A stretch of 64,000 bases of DNA, taken from Myxococcus guangdongensis. GTDB taxonomy: Bacteria; Myxococcota; Myxococcia; Myxococcales; Myxococcaceae. Position numbers and translations under genes: made by a program. Positions 61,975-64,000 of this stretch are shown one piece after another (the first letter of the stretch is position 1; each line of letters opens with the position of its first letter). The notes below the pieces were generated by a model. It saw only the letters and a list, made by a program, of their open reading frames with translations. It had not been told where the DNA came from and did no database searches. The stretch lies in contig NZ_JAJVKW010000003.1 of the NCBI RefSeq assembly GCF_024198255.1, positions 62,001 to 126,000 on the forward strand, in the 5' to 3' direction.

Positions 61975-62907
61975 ATGAGGCAGCATGTGCTGACCCGTTT
62001 GGATATTCCGTTGCTGCAGCCGGGGACCTTCCGGGGCCCCAGGGGGCTGACGCGCCTGGTGGTGGCGACGGACTTCTCGCTGCGCTCCGAGCTGGCCCTG
62101 GCCCGGGCGCTGCGACTGCCGTTGGGTCAGGGCGCCACCTTCACGCTGCTGCACGCGGGGCCGGTGGTGGAGGGCTCGCCCGGAGGCGCGGTGCTCGGCG
62201 GCAGCTGTCTGCGCAAGGCCGTGCACGCGGCGTGTCGCAGGCTGCGCCACCGGCCGGACGTGACGGTGCGCGAGGAGCTGCGCCAGGGCGACACGCTGGA
62301 CGCGGTGGCGACGGTGGCGCGCGAGCAGGGCGCCCAGCTGGTGGTGCTGGGCGGCGAGCGGGTGTTGACGCCGGGACGGTCGCTGGGGGAGGGCTCGGTG
62401 GTGCGGCGCACGCTGCGTCGGCTGGACACGTCGATGCTGGCGGTGCTGCCCCACCCGGCCAGGCCCTACGAAAACCCCCTGGTCGCGGTGGACTTCACGC
62501 GTGAGTCCCGGCGGGCGCTGGAGCTGACGATGCGGCTGTGTCCCCTGACGCCGGTGTCGGTGCTGCACGTGGTGGACACGCGCGAGGAGGAGGCGGCGCT
62601 GCGGGCCGGGGGCGCGCCGCCGGAGCGCCTGTTGATGCTCCTCCACGAGCGTGAGGTCGCCGCGCGCCTGGAGCTCGCCCGCTTCCTGGCGCCCTATCGG
62701 GAGACGGGGTGTGAGCTGGAGGCCCGGCTGCGCTCCGGGGAGCCGGGCGAGGCGCTCCTGGCGCACGCGACCGAGCTGGGCTCGGACCTGCTGGTGGTGG
62801 CGGGCACGAAGGTGGGCGAGGGGGAGGTGTCGTTGGCGGAGCGGGTGCTGGCGCAATCCTCGTGCGACGTGCTGGTGTCCCGGCACGAGCAGCCCGTGAT
62901 GGGGTGA
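61975..62907 (+). CDS. Tandem-domain universal stress protein
   Basis: 310 residues; a GTG at 61972 precedes the ATG at 61975, and AGGAGGG eight bases upstream fits the ATG better. Two UspA domains: the first at about 28-155 (LVVATDFSLRSELALARAL, ending in RRLDTSMLAVLP) and the second at about 165-305 (NPLVAVDFTRESRRALELT, ending in LVVAGTKVGEGEVSLAERVLAQSSCDVLV). The ATP-binding GxxGS-type loop is imperfect in both (GEGSV; GEVSL), so nucleotide binding is doubtful. Near csbD, suggesting a stress locus. Double-domain USPs often act as monomers. Confidence 0.9.
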   Translation: MRQHVLTRLDIPLLQPGTFRGPRGLTRLVVATDFSLRSELALARALRLPLGQGATFTLLHAGPVVEGSPGGAVLGGSCLRKAVHAACRRLRHRPDVTVREELRQGDTLDAVATVAREQGAQLVVLGGERVLTPGRSLGEGSVVRRTLRRLDTSMLAVLPHPARPYENPLVAVDFTRESRRALELTMRLCPLTPVSVLHVVDTREEEAALRAGGAPPERLLMLLHEREVAARLELARFLAPYRETGCELEARLRSGEPGEALLAHATELGSDLLVVAGTKVGEGEVSLAERVLAQSSCDVLVSRHEQPVMG

Positions 62908-62958
62908 GGCGCGGCTCTTTCGAGCGGATGTCGGGTGAGCACGTTATGAACGGGGGGC

Positions 62959-64000
62959 GTGTCTGCCCGTCCACTCGAGTCCACCCTCCCCGCGAAGAGC
63001 TCCCTCAAGGAGCGGCTGAAGAGCGCCGGAAGCCTGTTCCGTCAGCTCCCCGGGACGTTCCGCATCTTCTGGCAGGCCAGCCCCCAGGGCGCCATCGTGC
63101 TCGGGGTGTTGACGCTGGTGGCGGCGGTGTTGCCGGCGGCCATCGCCTGGGTGGGCAAGCTGATTGTGGACGCGGTGGTGGCGGCGGCGCAGGGCTCCGC
63201 CGATGAGCACTCGCGCGTCTACGGATTGGTGGGGCTGGAGTTCGCGTTGATGCTGGGCTCCGGGGTGGTGGAGCGCGGGCTGACGCTGACGCGGGAGCTG
63301 TTGCGCGCGAACCTGGGCAACCTGCTCAACGAGCGCATCCTCCGGAAGGCGCTGGAGCTGGAGCTGCGGCACTTCGAGGACTCGGAGACATACGACAAGA
63401 TGCAGAACGCCCGGCGCGAGGCGAGCAGTCGCCCGCTGTCGCTGGTGATGCAGGCGTTCTCCATCGTCCGCAACGCGATAACGCTCTCCACGTTCGCGGC
63501 GCTGCTGATTGCGCTGTCGCCGTGGAGCGTGGTGGTGCTGGTGGCGGCGTCGATTCCGGCGTTCATCGCGGAGGCGCGGCTGGCGATGGCGGGCTTCCGG
63601 CTGTACTCGTGGCGCGCGCCGGAGGGGCGCAAGCTCAACTACCTGGAGTGGATCCTCACGCGGGACAGCCACGTGAAGGAGGTGAAGCTCTTCGGGTTGG
63701 GGGATTTGGTGTTGGGGCGCTACCGGGACCTGTTCCGCAAGTTCTTCGCGGAGGACCGGGCGCTGGCCTTCAGGCGGATGGGGTGGGGGTTGGGGTTGGG
63801 GTTGTTGTCGCTGGCGGCGTTCTACGGCTGCTACCTGTTCGTCGCGGGGCGCGCGGCGGACGGGGCCATCAGCGTGGGTGACATGGTGTTGTACCTGGGG
63901 GTGTTCCGTCAGGGGCAGGCGGCGTTCCAGGGCATCCTGACGAGCGTGGGCTCCATGTACGAGGACGCGCTCTTCATGAGCAACCTCTTCATGTACCTGG
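62959..64000 (+). CDS. ABC exporter (permease/ATPase fusion), partial, N-terminal part only
   Basis: The gene runs off the right edge; 347 codons are present, all of them from the transmembrane half. I read a GTG start at 62959. Membrane helices include IVLGVLTLVAAVLPAAIAW and LSLAAFYGCYLFVAG; the cytosolic loop motif HFEDSETYDKMQNARREAS is the coupling-helix region of bacterial ABC exporters with the ABC_membrane domain. The ATPase part lies beyond the window. Such half-transporters export lipids, peptides or drugs. The start could be slightly different, as the region just upstream has only a G-run for a ribosome site. Confidence 0.88.
   Translation, partial: MSARPLESTLPAKSSLKERLKSAGSLFRQLPGTFRIFWQASPQGAIVLGVLTLVAAVLPAAIAWVGKLIVDAVVAAAQGSADEHSRVYGLVGLEFALMLGSGVVERGLTLTRELLRANLGNLLNERILRKALELELRHFEDSETYDKMQNARREASSRPLSLVMQAFSIVRNAITLSTFAALLIALSPWSVVVLVAASIPAFIAEARLAMAGFRLYSWRAPEGRKLNYLEWILTRDSHVKEVKLFGLGDLVLGRYRDLFRKFFAEDRALAFRRMGWGLGLGLLSLAAFYGCYLFVAGRAADGAISVGDMVLYLGVFRQGQAAFQGILTSVGSMYEDALFMSNLFMYL

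Overview
The window is about 64 kb of very GC-rich DNA with strong third-position GC bias, dense overlapping genes, many lipoproteins, Hanks-type and histidine kinases, and two complete chemosensory operons plus an orphan receptor. This, and a close match in content to the Che7 system of Myxococcus xanthus (chemotaxis genes with a HEAT-repeat protein and a fatty acid desaturase), points to a myxobacterium of the Myxococcaceae/Archangiaceae type. No rRNA, tRNA or CRISPR array was recognised. The organism assignment is inference from gene content.

Layout. 1-2.8 kb: minus-strand RCC1-repeat lipoprotein coupled to a di-haem oxidoreductase-like lipoprotein cut by the window edge. 3.2-13.9 kb: Che7-like operon cheY-cheA-cheW-mcp-HEAT-cheR-cheB with almost every junction a start/stop overlap, then a hairpin and the membrane desaturase. 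14.1-17.1 kb: pseudo-receiver/PilZ protein, single-domain response regulator, and a convergent PAS histidine kinase. 17.7-22.8 kb: two cation/proton antiporters and a PAS-GAF histidine kinase on the minus strand. 22.9-31.0 kb: second chemosensory operon, cheW-cheR(TPR)-cheW-mcp-cheA(REC)-cheB, with Wsp-like parts but no diguanylate cyclase beside it. 31.2-38.4 kb: RluA-like pseudouridine synthase, formaldehyde dehydrogenase, and several secreted or lipidated proteins, including a metzincin protease. 38.5-45.2 kb: Ser/Thr kinase with a MshEN-like domain and two receiver-like domains, a methyltransferase, a secreted peptidase-like hydrolase and a divergent LysR regulator. 45.3-47.7 kb: polymorphic toxin lipoprotein, its immunity gene and an IS3 transposase remnant. 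48-54 kb: small regulators, oxidoreductases and a HEXXH lipoprotein with near-identical 138-bp repeats. 54-60.4 kb: CHASE kinase, CrtI-type carotenoid desaturase, a hypothetical protein and a six-TM chemoreceptor. 60.7-64 kb: CsbD, a 52-residue small ORF, a tandem repeat of about 34 bp, a double universal stress protein and an ABC exporter cut by the window end.

How it fits together. The two che operons each carry a full set of adaptor, kinase, methyltransferase and methylesterase. In the first, the likely outputs are the HEAT protein and the desaturase, so signalling may feed into membrane lipid composition. In the second the output is unknown; the only receiver domains in the operon are those of CheA and CheB. 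Possible cyclic-di-GMP-reading modules (PilZ and MshEN) occur next to or between the signalling blocks, but both have changed key residues. The most interesting single items are a receptor whose hairpin tip lies at its exact midpoint with no sensor domain, the kinase-MshEN fusion, and the lipoprotein toxin/immunity pair, which resembles toxins passed between myxobacterial cells by outer-membrane exchange. Strong hairpins at most convergent gene ends look like bidirectional terminators lacking U-tracts.
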